From positions 186,001 to 250,000 of the forward strand of contig CAZRCG010000002.1 in NCBI GenBank assembly GCA_964598565.1: DNA of 64,000 nt. The letters run 5' to 3'. The notes beneath the pieces were generated by a model. It had not been told where the DNA came from and ran no database searches. It was given only the letters and a program-made list of their open reading frames with translations. Origin of the DNA: CAZRCG01 sp964598565 (GTDB lineage: Bacteria > Bdellovibrionota > UBA2394). Each line of letters opens with the position of its first letter. Within the stretch, counting starts at the first letter, position 1. Shown here one piece after another: positions 8,211 through 17,435 of this stretch. Position numbers and translations under genes: made by a program.

Positions 8211-9811
8211 TGATTCATACTCTCCAAGAATTCTTTATTCGACTTCGTCTTATCCATCTTATCAAGCAAAAATTCCATACTGTCGGTTGGCGACAGAGGT
8301 GACAAAAGCTTTCTTAAGACCCATACTCGGTGTAGCACATTAGGCTCTAAGAGCAATTCCTCTTTACGCGTTCCCGACCGGTTAATATCGATCGCAGGAT
8401 AAATTCGCTTATCTGCAAGCTTTCGGTCAAGCACCACTTCGCTGTTACCTGTACCCTTAAACTCTTCAAAAATGACTTCGTCCATACGGCTGCCGGTCTC
8501 AATCAGGGCGGTCGCTATAATGGTCAAAGAACCACCTTCTTCGACGTTACGAGCCGACCCAAAGAAGCGCTTTGGGCGGTGGAGGGCGTTGGCGTCCACA
8601 CCCCCCGAAAGAATCTTTCCAGACGGCGGCACAACGGTATTAAAGGCTCTTGCAAGGCGAGTGATCGAATCCAACAAAATCACCACATCATTGCCGTGTT
8701 CAACCAATCGTTTGGCCTTTTCGATAACCATTTCAGCTACTTGAACGTGGCGCTGGGCGGGCTCATCGAATGTAGATGATACTACCTCAGCCTTCACATT
8801 GCGTGACATATCGGTCACTTCTTCGGGCCGCTCATCGATCAGCAATACAATCATCTTCACTTCGGGATGATTCGTCGAAATCGAATTGGCGATACTCTGA
8901 AGAATCATCGTTTTACCCGTGCGCGGTGACGCTACAATCAGCCCACGCTGACCTTTACCAATCGGGCAAAGAAGATCCATCACTCGACCGGTATAGCTTT
9001 CAGGTCCGGTTTCGAGGCGAATAATTTTATCGGGATACAGAGGAGTTAAGTTATCAAACAAGACTTTGTGCTGGGCCTTCTCAGGAGCGTCGAAGTTGAC
9101 CGACTCCACCTTGAGCATGGCAAAGTAGCGCTCGCCTTCTTTGGGATGCCGAATTTCACCACTCACGGTATCTCCGGTACGCAAATTAAATCGGCGCACC
9201 TGTGACGGTGAGACGTAGACGTCATCTGGACCAGGCAAATAGTTAAAATCGGGTGAGCGCAAAAAGCCAAAGCCATCGGGCAAGACTTCGAGAACACCTT
9301 CAGAATAGACCGACACATTCTGTCGCATCATGGCCTTCAACAACGCAAAAATCAGATCTTGCTTACGCAAGGAGCTCGCATTTGTGACACCATAATTTTC
9401 AGCCATCTGAACAAGTTCGACCGCCGACTTAGCCTTCAAATCTTTCAAATGAATTGTGATCGCGGGTCCGGTTGCATCTCCTGCCACACCATCCACGAGA
9501 GGAACCTGGGGCAGTCCATCGCCGGCGGGCAAACCTTCAACGGCCAGACCTTCATTATTCTGAACAGCTACAGCCTGGTTCGCTCGCGCTTCTTCTTCTG
9601 CATAAGCATCAATATCTTGAGGCAAGCCTTCTAAAGGCTCCTGAGATCGCCATTCACTTCGACCTTCCGATCGATTATCTCTTCGACCGCGGCCTCCACC
9701 ACCACCTCCCGTTCGGCCTGATTTCTGAAATCGTCTTCGACGGGTTCCGCCTTCATTTTGGTTCACTGATACCTCCACCGTGCCATTGTTATCTGGAATT
9801 GGATTTTTCAT
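8207..9811 (-). CDS. rho: Transcription termination factor Rho
   Basis: Rho is the hexameric RNA-dependent ATPase that ends transcription. The Rho N-terminal helical domain, the RNA-binding cold-shock-like domain (EVLPDGFGFLRSPDFNYL), the Walker A segment SPRTGKT, the Walker B region (VIVLLIDERPEEV) and the R-loop SGGVDANAL are all visible. I choose the ATG at 9811 because GGGAAAGGGA lies 8-10 bases upstream. A GTG at 9904 would add 31 residues with no good ribosome site. Even so, the protein is longer than E. coli Rho (419) because of an N-terminal extension of about 110 residues, first rich in Arg and Gly (residues 20-50) and then acidic. Such extensions occur in several phyla and can bind RNA or drive condensation. 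A promoter and leader hairpin precede the gene. Confidence 0.96.
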   Translation of the reverse strand: MKNPIPDNNGTVEVSVNQNEGGTRRRRFQKSGRTGGGGGGRGRRDNRSEGRSEWRSQEPLEGLPQDIDAYAEEEARANQAVAVQNNEGLAVEGLPAGDGLPQVPLVDGVAGDATGPAITIHLKDLKAKSAVELVQMAENYGVTNASSLRKQDLIFALLKAMMRQNVSVYSEGVLEVLPDGFGFLRSPDFNYLPGPDDVYVSPSQVRRFNLRTGDTVSGEIRHPKEGERYFAMLKVESVNFDAPEKAQHKVLFDNLTPLYPDKIIRLETGPESYTGRVMDLLCPIGKGQRGLIVASPRTGKTMILQSIANSISTNHPEVKMIVLLIDERPEEVTDMSRNVKAEVVSSTFDEPAQRHVQVAEMVIEKAKRLVEHGNDVVILLDSITRLARAFNTVVPPSGKILSGGVDANALHRPKRFFGSARNVEEGGSLTIIATALIETGSRMDEVIFEEFKGTGNSEVVLDRKLADKRIYPAIDINRSGTRKEELLLEPNVLHRVWVLRKLLSPLSPTDSMEFLLDKMDKTKSNKEFLESMNQ

Positions 9812-9958
9812 TACAAGGGTCCCTTTCCCACACTCTTTGAATTCATCTGACTGTTCGTCGGGCTCTATTGCCTTTCGTAATTTGCCCCTCAGGCCGTTGT
9901 GCACATGTCATCAATGCTTGGGAGTCTCTTTAGACTGATCAGATTAATCCTTATAAGA

Positions 9959-9980
9959 AGCTTCGCAATTCATCGAAGCT
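9959..9980 (-). promoter_or_regulatory. Stem-loop at the 5' end of the rho leader
   Basis: A perfect 7-bp inverted repeat AGCTTCG/CGAAGCT with an 8-base loop lies just downstream of the putative rho -10 box. It would form at or very near the 5' end of the transcript, where such stems often protect mRNA or take part in Rho autoregulation. The repeat is seen; the role is inference. Confidence 0.4.
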
Positions 9981-9988
9981 AAACACCG

Positions 9989-10016
9989 TTTATGAGGTTT
10001 GGGGCAAAAGTGTCAA
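9989..10016 (-). promoter_or_regulatory. Putative sigma-70-type promoter of rho
   Basis: On the minus strand a perfect -35 box TTGACA (10016-10011) is followed after 16 bases by CATAAA (9994-9989), which matches four of six -10 positions. Transcription would start near 9982, giving a leader of about 170 bases before the preferred rho ATG. A long leader fits the attenuation by which Rho controls itself in other bacteria. Confidence 0.5.
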
Positions 10017-10122
10017 GATATTGTTATATCAGGCTCCGGCATGACGACGACCGACAAGCCTCATTTAGGCCATCATATCCCCTTTTTTTAAATTTCGATA
10101 GCAGGCTAAAGTAGATTGTCCC

Positions 10123-12177
10123 ATGACTTCTAAAAGTCTTAAATCTCTGACATCTTCGGCATCGCCGTCTCTACGGACTATAAAAAATCGTATCGATGCC
10201 CTTCGCAAAGAGATTCAACACCATAACCGTCTGTACTACGAATTAAATGAGCCCAAGGTGAGCGACTCATTCTATGATACTTTAGTCTTAGAGTTAAAGA
10301 CGCTCGAAGCTCGCTACCCAGAGTTTGATGAAGCGACCTCTCCCACTCACCGCGTGGGGTCCAAGGCACGCAGTGATTTTGCAAAACTACGCCATTCCGT
10401 GCCCATGCTAAGTCTTGAAAATGCTTTCTCGGACGATGACGTGAAAGATTTTGAACAACGGGCTCTCAGATTTTTAGGAAACCCAAAACAACAGCCCTCG
10501 TGGACTTATTTTTGCGAATACAAAATGGATGGTATCGCCGTCGAACTCATTTATCGTGAAGGCCGACTTCTGAAAGCCTCGACTCGAGGCGATGGAGAGA
10601 CTGGTGAAGACATCACCGAAAATATATTCACACTCCAAAATCTGCCCTTGGAATTAAAATTGCCCTGTGACCTTGAGGTTCGTGGAGAAGTTTTTTTGGA
10701 ACTTGAAGACTTTAAGCAGCTCAATGAACGACGGGCGGCAGAAGGCGAAGCCCTTTTTGCAAATCCCCGAAACGCTGCTGCTGGAAGCCTGCGACAGCTC
10801 GACGCCCGTATCACGGCCCAGAGACCTCTCAAAATTTTCTGTTACGGCATCGGCCAAGTTTTAGGCGCAGGCGCCGTCAAATCCCAGAGTGAGCTGCTTC
10901 AGTTTTTTTTAGAGTTGGGACTCCCCGTTAATCGCGATTCTCAAGCCACGACTACCCTTGCGGACTGTCTTCAATTTTACCACAAGGCCGCTGCACGTCG
11001 GTCGCAAATGCCCTATGAAATTGACGGCGTCGTCATCAAAATTAATGAGTTCCCTATCGTCGCAGAACTGGGCGCTACCGCTCATCATCCGCGATCGGCC
11101 ATCGCCTATAAGTTTGAATCTCCGATTGCGAGCACACGATTGTTAGCAATTGATATTCAGGTGGGTCGCACAGGAGTTCTCACGCCGGTAGCGATTCTGG
11201 AGCCCGTTTCTATTGGTGGCGTCACCGTCTCTTCTGCCAGTCTGCACAACGAAGAAGAGATTCGACGTCTCCAGATTCAAACGGGAGACCTCGTAAAGAT
11301 AATTCGATCGGGCGATGTCATTCCCAAAGTGATTGAGCGGGTTCTATCGACAGAAGATAGCGACGATAAACCGAGAGTCGCATTTGAAATGCCCGTGCTT
11401 TGCCCATCGTGTGGGCATCGTGTCGAACGCGTTGATGGACTCATTGGTTCGTGGTGCCCCAATATATTGCTCTGTCCGGCTCAGGTGGAAGGCCGTCTCA
11501 TTCATTTCGCATCGAAAGATGCCCTGAATATGGAGGGGGTCGGTCCCCAGTGGATTTCACAATTTTTCAAAAAAGGATGGTTAAAACATCCCTCAGACTT
11601 TTTCGCACTTACCGTCGAGCAGCTTTTAACACTCGACAGAATGGGTGAGAAACTAGCGACGAAATTGGTATCTTCGATTCAAAGTCGGCGATCGACGGAA
11701 CTGTCACGAACCCTTTTTGGTTTGGGCATCGCGCATGTGGGAGAAGCTTTGGCTGAGAAACTTTCTGCCCGACTCAGAAATTTATCGGAACTCTCGACGC
11801 TCACAGAAGGCAAACTTCTAGAGATTCCCGATGTGGGTAAAGTAGTAGCGCAGTCTATTCTTGAGTTTGCCCGCCAGGAAAGTGCTGAACTGCAGCGTCT
11901 CGATGCTTTGCTAACGTATTCGCATCGCGACGTTTCTCACGAATGGGCCGGACGCAGTTTTGTTCTCACGGGCACACTTAGTTCAATGTCGCGAGGCGAA
12001 GCCGAATCAAAAATTAAGAATAAGGGTGGCCTCGTTACCTCTTCAGTCTCAAAGAAAACTTATGCAGTGATCGTGGGTAGTGAGCCCGGATCTAAACGAG
12101 ACAAAGCCGTTACTTTGGGTGTACCGCTCTGGACTGAGAGCGACTTTTTGAAGGCGTTATCGGGCGAAATGTCCTAA
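10123..12177 (+). CDS. ligA: NAD-dependent DNA ligase LigA
   Basis: LigA seals nicks in DNA during replication and repair, using NAD+. The 684-residue length is typical. The domains appear in order: the Ia domain that binds the nicotinamide half of NAD, the adenylation domain with the nucleotidyl lysine in CEYKMDG near residue 135, the OB fold (GVLTPVAILEPV), a four-cysteine zinc finger (CPSCGH, then WCPN and CPAQ near residues 428-450), helix-hairpin-helix repeats (IPDVGKVVAQSI), and a C-terminal BRCT domain (FVLTGTLSSMSRGEAE). The Ia domain carries the usual YYELNEPKVSDSFYD. Its last four bases overlap the end of the convergent phnE gene. The gene is single and divergent from rho. Confidence 0.97.
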   Translation: MTSKSLKSLTSSASPSLRTIKNRIDALRKEIQHHNRLYYELNEPKVSDSFYDTLVLELKTLEARYPEFDEATSPTHRVGSKARSDFAKLRHSVPMLSLENAFSDDDVKDFEQRALRFLGNPKQQPSWTYFCEYKMDGIAVELIYREGRLLKASTRGDGETGEDITENIFTLQNLPLELKLPCDLEVRGEVFLELEDFKQLNERRAAEGEALFANPRNAAAGSLRQLDARITAQRPLKIFCYGIGQVLGAGAVKSQSELLQFFLELGLPVNRDSQATTTLADCLQFYHKAAARRSQMPYEIDGVVIKINEFPIVAELGATAHHPRSAIAYKFESPIASTRLLAIDIQVGRTGVLTPVAILEPVSIGGVTVSSASLHNEEEIRRLQIQTGDLVKIIRSGDVIPKVIERVLSTEDSDDKPRVAFEMPVLCPSCGHRVERVDGLIGSWCPNILLCPAQVEGRLIHFASKDALNMEGVGPQWISQFFKKGWLKHPSDFFALTVEQLLTLDRMGEKLATKLVSSIQSRRSTELSRTLFGLGIAHVGEALAEKLSARLRNLSELSTLTEGKLLEIPDVGKVVAQSILEFARQESAELQRLDALLTYSHRDVSHEWAGRSFVLTGTLSSMSRGEAESKIKNKGGLVTSSVSKKTYAVIVGSEPGSKRDKAVTLGVPLWTESDFLKALSGEMS

Positions 12178-13238
12178 TAAATGGCCTCGCGAATGCGGGC
12201 ACTTAAGTAATCCATAATCCACACCACGAAGGCGATGAGGATGATAATCGTACCCACTTCATTCCATTTACCGAGTCCTTGGTACTGCATAAGCAAAGTT
12301 CCGATACCACCGCCGCCGACCAAGCCGATAATCGTGGCCATGCGCACATTGATATCCCAACGATAAATCGTGAAGGCCAAAAAGGGTAAAATAATTTGAG
12401 GAACAACCGCGTACCAAATTACTTGTAATCGATTGGCCCCCGTCGTCTGAATGGCTTCTAAAGGCCCTTGCTCGATGCACTCGATCTGTTCGGAATAATG
12501 CTTCGCCAAGGACGCAATAGAATGCAGCATCAACGCTAACATCCCTGCAAAAGGCCCAATACCCACCCATACTGAAAAGATAATCGCCCAAATAATAGGC
12601 TCTACCGATCGAGTAAAATTCAGAACAAAACGAGTCACTGAATATAAGCCCATCGAAAGTGTAGTCCCCTTCATCAAATTACGTGCCGATATGAAACCGG
12701 CTAAAAAGGCGAGCGGAAGCGACAAGGCCGTGGCAATAAATGCTAAAAAGATGGTCTGAATCATAGCTCGGACCACTGATTTCCATATGGAAAGCTCTGG
12801 CTGAAGAATGGCTGAAAACATTCTTTGGGCCCCTTCCAATCCTTCCGCACTAAAGAGGGCTACAAAACTGGTCTCTGTCATCACGAGACCCACCCAAAAT
12901 GTGGCTACTAAAAAAACAAACCCCAACCATTTCTCAAACGCCGGTGCGGTCGCCAGATCGCCCACTTGCTGGCGTAGTACACGATTCGACGCTATCGACA
13001 GAACGATTCCCAATGAACGCTTTCGAACGTGGTAAAAAGCGCCTAGTACTAGCCCCACACCTAGAAACAAACTCATCGTCACGGTGTCTAGCGGACGTAT
13101 GAGTTCGTATCCCTCGAGTAACGATATCAGCAAAAATGGCGTGTAGACCCCAAAGAATAGATTTAACAAAAGGCCCGCTCGACGAGCACCACGTAGATCT
13201 TTAGCTCGCTTAGAATCGATTCTCTCACTTCCAGTCAT
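12174..13238 (-). CDS. phnE: Phosphonate-type ABC transporter permease (PhnE-like)
   Basis: This integral membrane protein forms the channel of an ABC importer of the phosphonate/phosphite class. Several membrane spans are visible (FLLISLLEG, VTMSLFLGVGLVLGAF, GFVFLVATFWVGLV, FLAFIATALSLPLAFLAGF). The permease loop that contacts the ATPase reads EAIQTTGANRLQVIW, followed by RMATIIGLVGGGGIGTLL, typical of PhnE. I start it at 13238: an earlier ATG at 13352 would lie inside phnC, while this one is 25 bases after the phnC stop and has GAGGGGAG upstream. That gives 354 residues, longer than the usual 260-280 because of about 80 extra N-terminal residues holding one or two additional spans. It ends the phnD-phnC-phnE operon and converges on ligA. 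Confidence 0.88.
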   Translation of the reverse strand: MTGSERIDSKRAKDLRGARRAGLLLNLFFGVYTPFLLISLLEGYELIRPLDTVTMSLFLGVGLVLGAFYHVRKRSLGIVLSIASNRVLRQQVGDLATAPAFEKWLGFVFLVATFWVGLVMTETSFVALFSAEGLEGAQRMFSAILQPELSIWKSVVRAMIQTIFLAFIATALSLPLAFLAGFISARNLMKGTTLSMGLYSVTRFVLNFTRSVEPIIWAIIFSVWVGIGPFAGMLALMLHSIASLAKHYSEQIECIEQGPLEAIQTTGANRLQVIWYAVVPQIILPFLAFTIYRWDINVRMATIIGLVGGGGIGTLLMQYQGLGKWNEVGTIIILIAFVVWIMDYLSARIREAIY

Positions 13239-13263
13239 GGTTTTAAACTTTACTCCCCTCGGT

Positions 13264-14043
13264 CTAGTGAATTTCGACCATCGCGGCTTCGTCGCCGTAG
13301 ATGCGACGGAACCACTCTTCATCAATTTCATGAGGCTGCCCTTCAAAAACAATTTTACCTGCCTTCAACGCCACTACTCGAGTCGTATACTGTCGCACGA
13401 GACTCAAAAAATGAAGATTACAGATAATTGTTTTTCCCAATGTTTTGTTTGCATGCTCCAAATACTTCATCACAGAATGCGACGTCGCAGGGTCCAAGCT
13501 GGCCACAGGTTCATCGGCCAATAAAATGTCTGGATCTTGCATCAAACTTCTCGCAATAGCCACACGCTGCTGCTGTCCACCACTCAGGTCGTCGGCTCGT
13601 ACGTTAGCCTTCTCTTCAAGCCCTACCGTTTTAAGTAATTCTTTCGCTCGAGTTCGGTCTTCTACACTAAACATCTCTAAAAGAGACGCCACGGTCGACT
13701 GTCTACCCAACTGACCAGTCAAAACGTTCGTCAAAACAGACTTTCTTTTTATTAAATTGAAATGCTGAAAAATCATGCCTATTCTCCGGCGATACTGCCT
13801 TAGATCTGATCCATCCAAACCGAGAATACTCTGCCCCCTAAACAAAATATCGCCTGATGTCGGCTCGATGAGTCTGTTGATGCATCGTAAGAGAGTTGAC
13901 TTGCCGGAGCCACTCAAACCAATAACACCCAAAAACTCCCCCGGTTTAACAGACAATGAAATCTCGTCCAACGCTCGCACACCATTGTCATAGATTTTTA
14001 CCAACGATCGAATTTCAATTAAGGGTGCTGCTGAATCCGTCAT
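13264..14043 (-). CDS. phnC: Phosphonate-type ABC transporter ATP-binding protein
   Basis: This is the 259-residue ATPase subunit of the importer. The Walker A motif is GLSGSGKST near residue 45, the signature motif LSGGQQQR near residue 155, Walker B ILLADEPVASLD follows directly, and the switch His lies in NLHFL. PhnC family features include VRALDEISLSV at the start, LIEPTSGDILFRG after Walker A and the Q-loop in GMIFQHFNLI. It follows phnD by 26 bases and precedes phnE. The substrate could be phosphonate, phosphite or another phosphorus ester. No C-P lyase gene is in the window, so the substrate cannot be fixed from context. Confidence 0.92.
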   Translation of the reverse strand: MTDSAAPLIEIRSLVKIYDNGVRALDEISLSVKPGEFLGVIGLSGSGKSTLLRCINRLIEPTSGDILFRGQSILGLDGSDLRQYRRRIGMIFQHFNLIKRKSVLTNVLTGQLGRQSTVASLLEMFSVEDRTRAKELLKTVGLEEKANVRADDLSGGQQQRVAIARSLMQDPDILLADEPVASLDPATSHSVMKYLEHANKTLGKTIICNLHFLSLVRQYTTRVVALKAGKIVFEGQPHEIDEEWFRRIYGDEAAMVEIH

Positions 14044-14069
14044 AAACTTTTTACCCGCCTCATCGAATT

Positions 14070-15038
14070 TTATTTTGCCAAAGCCTTCTCGATATCAATA
14101 CTGGCCTCGAGTACTGTTTTTCGAATGGTCGAGTAGCTATCGTCGCTTACTCGGTAAAGCCCTGTCCCTGTCGCCAAAACATCAATCATTTCTTTTCCAA
14201 GGTCGGTCTTAACGAATTCAAGTAGGCCTTCAATGATAGCTTCTCTCAGAGCGGCATTCTGCTTTGGATCGCTCAATAGGGTTTTTCTTAGAACCCAAGG
14301 CTCATTAGGAATATCATCGGTATAACCAATAATTTGAACCTGCTCTTCCACATCGGGGAACTGCGTCCTCACGCGAGCTCGCGCGTCTGTGATTTCTAAA
14401 ATCTTTTTTCCGTTCACCTCAACGATTCTGGGAGAGCTATAGTAGGTGGCTCCCGCGTCGACCTGCTTTTGGTATACCATGGTCACGACATTATCGTGCT
14501 TTTGAGCAAATACACTGTCTGCCAAGATCACCTTATGATCTTTCAATAGTTTGGCTGGAAGAATATAGCCCGACGTCGACGCCGGATCGACATAGGCAAA
14601 CTTCTTTCCGTTCAAATCAGAAAGCGAATTAATATTCGAGTCTTTCCGCGACACAATCTGCGCCTTATAAGTTCTTTCATCGTCTCCACGAATGACCGCG
14701 AGTACCGCTTCGACGTCATAGCCCTTAACGTCTTTCGCCAAAATATAGCTAAAGGTTGTAAGAGCGGCAAAATCGGCTCTCTTCGTTCCAAACGCCTCCA
14801 CCACCGCAATATAGCTCGAAGGCACCGCTGTCTTTATATAGAAGCCTGTGTCCTTTCCATACAGTTTCTGAGAGACATACTTCGCTAGATAGGTATTCAC
14901 CAGGTCCGCGGTAGCAGTAATCTTTTGGGCGTCCACAGAGGGAATAAAGAACATCGTAAAAGGCCTATCTTTGGAGCCGACAGGGGGCTGGCTACAGGCG
15001 GAGAGCGCTAATACCATTAGAGCCAACAGAACTCGCAT
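14070..15038 (-). CDS. phnD: Phosphonate-type substrate-binding lipoprotein
   Basis: This is the periplasmic binding component of the importer. The N-terminus is a lipoprotein signal peptide (VLLALMVLALSAC, lipobox cysteine near residue 15), so it is probably membrane-anchored. The mature part has the PhnD/SsuA/TauA-like fold pattern: FTMFFIPSVDAQKI, DFAALTTFSYILA, ASTSGYILPAKLL, VDAGATYYSSP and the PNEPWVLRKTL block. The length of 322 is usual. It is the first gene of phnD-phnC-phnE, with its start 139 bases from the end of the upstream kinase gene. That gap carries a hairpin and a short dispersed repeat, and I see no clear Pho box in it. Confidence 0.88.
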   Translation of the reverse strand: MRVLLALMVLALSACSQPPVGSKDRPFTMFFIPSVDAQKITATADLVNTYLAKYVSQKLYGKDTGFYIKTAVPSSYIAVVEAFGTKRADFAALTTFSYILAKDVKGYDVEAVLAVIRGDDERTYKAQIVSRKDSNINSLSDLNGKKFAYVDPASTSGYILPAKLLKDHKVILADSVFAQKHDNVVTMVYQKQVDAGATYYSSPRIVEVNGKKILEITDARARVRTQFPDVEEQVQIIGYTDDIPNEPWVLRKTLLSDPKQNAALREAIIEGLLEFVKTDLGKEMIDVLATGTGLYRVSDDSYSTIRKTVLEASIDIEKALAK

Positions 15039-15126
15039 CGATCACCTCACTTCGTGCCATTTTTATGAGCGCTAAGGTTCTTAATCAACCTAATCTTTCG
15101 AGAATATGCAGGTGTTTTGCGAATAG

Positions 15127-15141
15127 GCAGATGGGCGTTTG
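15127..15141. repeat. 15-bp dispersed repeat, copy 1
   Basis: GCAGATGGGCGTTTG occurs here, between the phnD start and the end of the kinase gene, and again at 43318-43332. The following 13 bases are also similar (9 of 13). An 11-base core GGCAGATGGGC appears once more, on the minus strand, near 50836-50846. At 15 bases a chance repeat in 64 kb is unlikely but not excluded. Confidence 0.45.
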
Positions 15142-15149
15142 ACGTCAGC

Positions 15150-15171
15150 CCGCCAAAACAGACGTTGGCGG
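15150..15171 (-). terminator. Stem-loop after the Ser/Thr kinase gene
   Basis: A perfect 7-bp inverted repeat CCGCCAA/TTGGCGG with an 8-base loop starts seven bases beyond the kinase stop codon on the minus strand. It is GC-rich and well placed for a 3' end, but no U-tract follows. It could be a transcript-end stabiliser or a Rho-assisted terminator. It lies next to the 15-bp repeat. Confidence 0.35.
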
Positions 15172-15177
15172 CAGCGC

Positions 15178-17301
15178 CTAATGCAGCAAATACAAATTTC
15201 GGTTCACAGAGCAGGCCGCTACTTGAAAATCCTTGGAGGGGGCTTTAACTGTTTGATGAACGCCCACGACTTCAACAGCGGGCCCGAGAGGCCCCGAGCG
15301 CCCCCTAAAATGACAGATCATTTTTGATTTCTCGGGCAGGGACACATTCAAGCCCTCGTCGGGCCATCGACCCTGAGAAGAATTCTCAAACGCCACGACT
15401 GGCGGAAAGCCCCTCGCTACGAGATTCAATCGCCTCGGCCGATCGACAAAAAAGACGTTTTTTGCCTCATCCATAAAAGCCACCCGCCAGTAAAGAGTCT
15501 CTCGTTCTGCCCACGCTCTTTCCACCGACAAATACTTAGTGGTCGACGTACCCTGAAATAGGATCGGCAAAAAACTCGATTCGGGCGATAACTCCAAACG
15601 GTAGGTTTCAGCGGAGGGTCCTGACAACCAAGAAAATCTCAATATCTGACTCCAAGGATTAATCTCTGCTTCAACATCGGCAAACTGAGTCGTCACGACA
15701 AGAAACGATTTCGTTTTTTGAGTCTCCTCTGCAAACGAGGCCCAACGCTCCACCGTGAAGCGCCCCTGCTGAGAGCTTGTCTTCCAATCATAAGCTCCAG
15801 GCTGAAGAGGCCTTGTCATCCAATAGGAATGCAGAGATGTACCCTGCTCGACAACGCGATTATTCGCGCTGTTCCTGAGTTCGAAGAATCGATCGGATTC
15901 CTGCCATGAAATTTTCAAGGAATAATCTTCGAGACTGTCTGAAATAATAACTCGATTTCCGTCTTGAATATCGACAGCGTCTGGCCGGATCTCGAAGGGA
16001 GCTTTCTTTGGAAGCGAAGGCGCGTCGATCTTCCTCGCGGGCTTAGCGGCGGGAGAGTCTTCTAGGGGCCGAATTTGCAGAGGTTGTCTAGGGCTCTGCT
16101 CATGAATTGGTGCTTCGACGGGCGTCTGTATTTGCGCAGGTAGTGATGGTGGCTCAAGTGCTGGCGGTTGCGCAGGTGCTGGGACTGTCGTGCGGCTGCT
16201 TAGCTCTTCGAATCGCTTTGTCTCATTAGGCGCACTGCCCGACTGCCAGAGGTACCAGGCACCAAACAAGGTCGTAACAAGAAAGCCTGCCGCCAACGTC
16301 ATTCGTCTAAGTTTAAAACGTCGCCTCACTATCGACGATTGATACAAGGAGGGCCCGTCAAAATAGGCCTTCAGACGGGAGTCGTAAGGTAAAAGGTCTC
16401 GCTGCCTGAGAATTTTCTCAATATCTTCGGCCATCTCACGCGATGTTTGGTATCGCTTAGAGAGGTCGACCATAAGAGCTTTAGAAATAACTCGATCGAG
16501 TTCTTTTGAGATCTTAGGATTGCGCAGACGAGCCGCCTCAAAATGACCTTTGACAGTTTTTAACCAGACCGTAGATGTAGAATCGCCTCTATTCTTAAAG
16601 GCATGGGCCTTGGTCGCCATCATATAGACGGTGAGTCCTAAGCTAAAGATATCGCTGCGGTGATCGAGCGGCTTACCTTCAATCTGCTCAGGCGAAGAAA
16701 AACTAGGCGTCCCAATAAAAACACCTACTTTGGTAAGGCCGTCTTCAGCGGAGTTTATGATTTTTGCTAAACCAAAGTCTGAAATTTTAATCCCGAGATC
16801 ACCGTGAATAAGAATATTTGCCGGCTTAATATCACGATGAGTAATTTCAAGTTCATGCGCCGCCTGAAGACCCAGGAGAACTTTGTAAGATATCATTAAG
16901 ATAATATCTTCAGGAATCTCTTCTTTCATTTGAATGAGAGCCGACAAGGTTTGACCGGGCATGAACTCCACGACCAACACGGCTCTACCACCAATATCTA
17001 AAAAATCATGCACCGTAAGAATATTTGGATGCCGAATTTGAGCAATCACCTTAGCCTCGCGCTGAAGGCGCATCACGACTTCTTTGCGATTTTCAAGATG
17101 TTCATGAAGAATTTTAACCGCAACTTCACGATCAAGTGTTTGATCGCGCGCTCTATACACGACCGCCGTGCCGCCTTTAGCCACTTTCGCTTCAATATAA
17201 TAGCGATTGGCCAATAAGGTCCCCACAAACGAATCGGGATTGTCAGACCCCTGTTTGGAATCTTTAGGAAGATCACTCAACGCGCTTTTTCTCCTAGTCA
17301 A
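15178..17301 (-). CDS. Membrane Ser/Thr protein kinase (PknB-like)
   Basis: This 707-residue protein has a cytoplasmic eukaryotic-type kinase domain at about residues 30-300. The glycine-rich loop is AKGGTAVVYRA, the ATP lysine is in VAVKIL, the catalytic loop is HRDIKPANIL near residue 155, the Mg-binding motif is DFGLAK, and the activation segment ends in GTPSFSSPEQIEG, so all catalytic residues are present. One transmembrane helix follows near residues 335-352 (AAGFLVTTLFGAWYLW). Next come a Pro-rich linker of about 80 residues and an extracytoplasmic part with repeated beta-rich segments (YRLELSPESSFLP, LYWRVAF) that look like Fn3-type sandwiches. This sensor part is unlike the PASTA repeats of Gram-positive kinases. 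It is divergent from the outer-membrane-like gene at 17436. The ligand is unknown. Confidence 0.9.
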   Translation of the reverse strand: MTRRKSALSDLPKDSKQGSDNPDSFVGTLLANRYYIEAKVAKGGTAVVYRARDQTLDREVAVKILHEHLENRKEVVMRLQREAKVIAQIRHPNILTVHDFLDIGGRAVLVVEFMPGQTLSALIQMKEEIPEDIILMISYKVLLGLQAAHELEITHRDIKPANILIHGDLGIKISDFGLAKIINSAEDGLTKVGVFIGTPSFSSPEQIEGKPLDHRSDIFSLGLTVYMMATKAHAFKNRGDSTSTVWLKTVKGHFEAARLRNPKISKELDRVISKALMVDLSKRYQTSREMAEDIEKILRQRDLLPYDSRLKAYFDGPSLYQSSIVRRRFKLRRMTLAAGFLVTTLFGAWYLWQSGSAPNETKRFEELSSRTTVPAPAQPPALEPPSLPAQIQTPVEAPIHEQSPRQPLQIRPLEDSPAAKPARKIDAPSLPKKAPFEIRPDAVDIQDGNRVIISDSLEDYSLKISWQESDRFFELRNSANNRVVEQGTSLHSYWMTRPLQPGAYDWKTSSQQGRFTVERWASFAEETQKTKSFLVVTTQFADVEAEINPWSQILRFSWLSGPSAETYRLELSPESSFLPILFQGTSTTKYLSVERAWAERETLYWRVAFMDEAKNVFFVDRPRRLNLVARGFPPVVAFENSSQGRWPDEGLNVSLPEKSKMICHFRGRSGPLGPAVEVVGVHQTVKAPSKDFQVAACSVNRNLYLLH

Positions 17302-17435
17302 TCGGGGTCTGGCTTCTATAAAACCGCCCCTTAAAATCCTTTCGTTTCAGTCCCCTCCGTCGATAGACTAAGGAAATGAGGTACGTTTTATCTTCATTGT
17401 ACGCGAGCTTGGTAGGCTCACAGGAGAAAACTTTT

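Larger units (their letters stand above)
9812..10122. other. Intergenic region between divergent rho and ligA
   Basis: This 311-base stretch has no convincing gene. It contains the rho promoter and leader hairpin listed separately, the alternative GTG start of rho at 9904, and a T-run (CCTTTTTTT near 10081) about 35 bases before the ligA ATG. Since ligA has no strong Shine-Dalgarno sequence, its leader may be A/T-rich or nearly leaderless. I saw no tRNA or recognisable small RNA. Confidence 0.6.

Noticed and set aside
9472..9840. A 122-codon plus-strand frame across the rho N-terminus
   Set aside because: It is antisense to the confidently assigned rho gene, with no ribosome site, and its His- and Leu-rich composition is what the complement of the rho extension would give.
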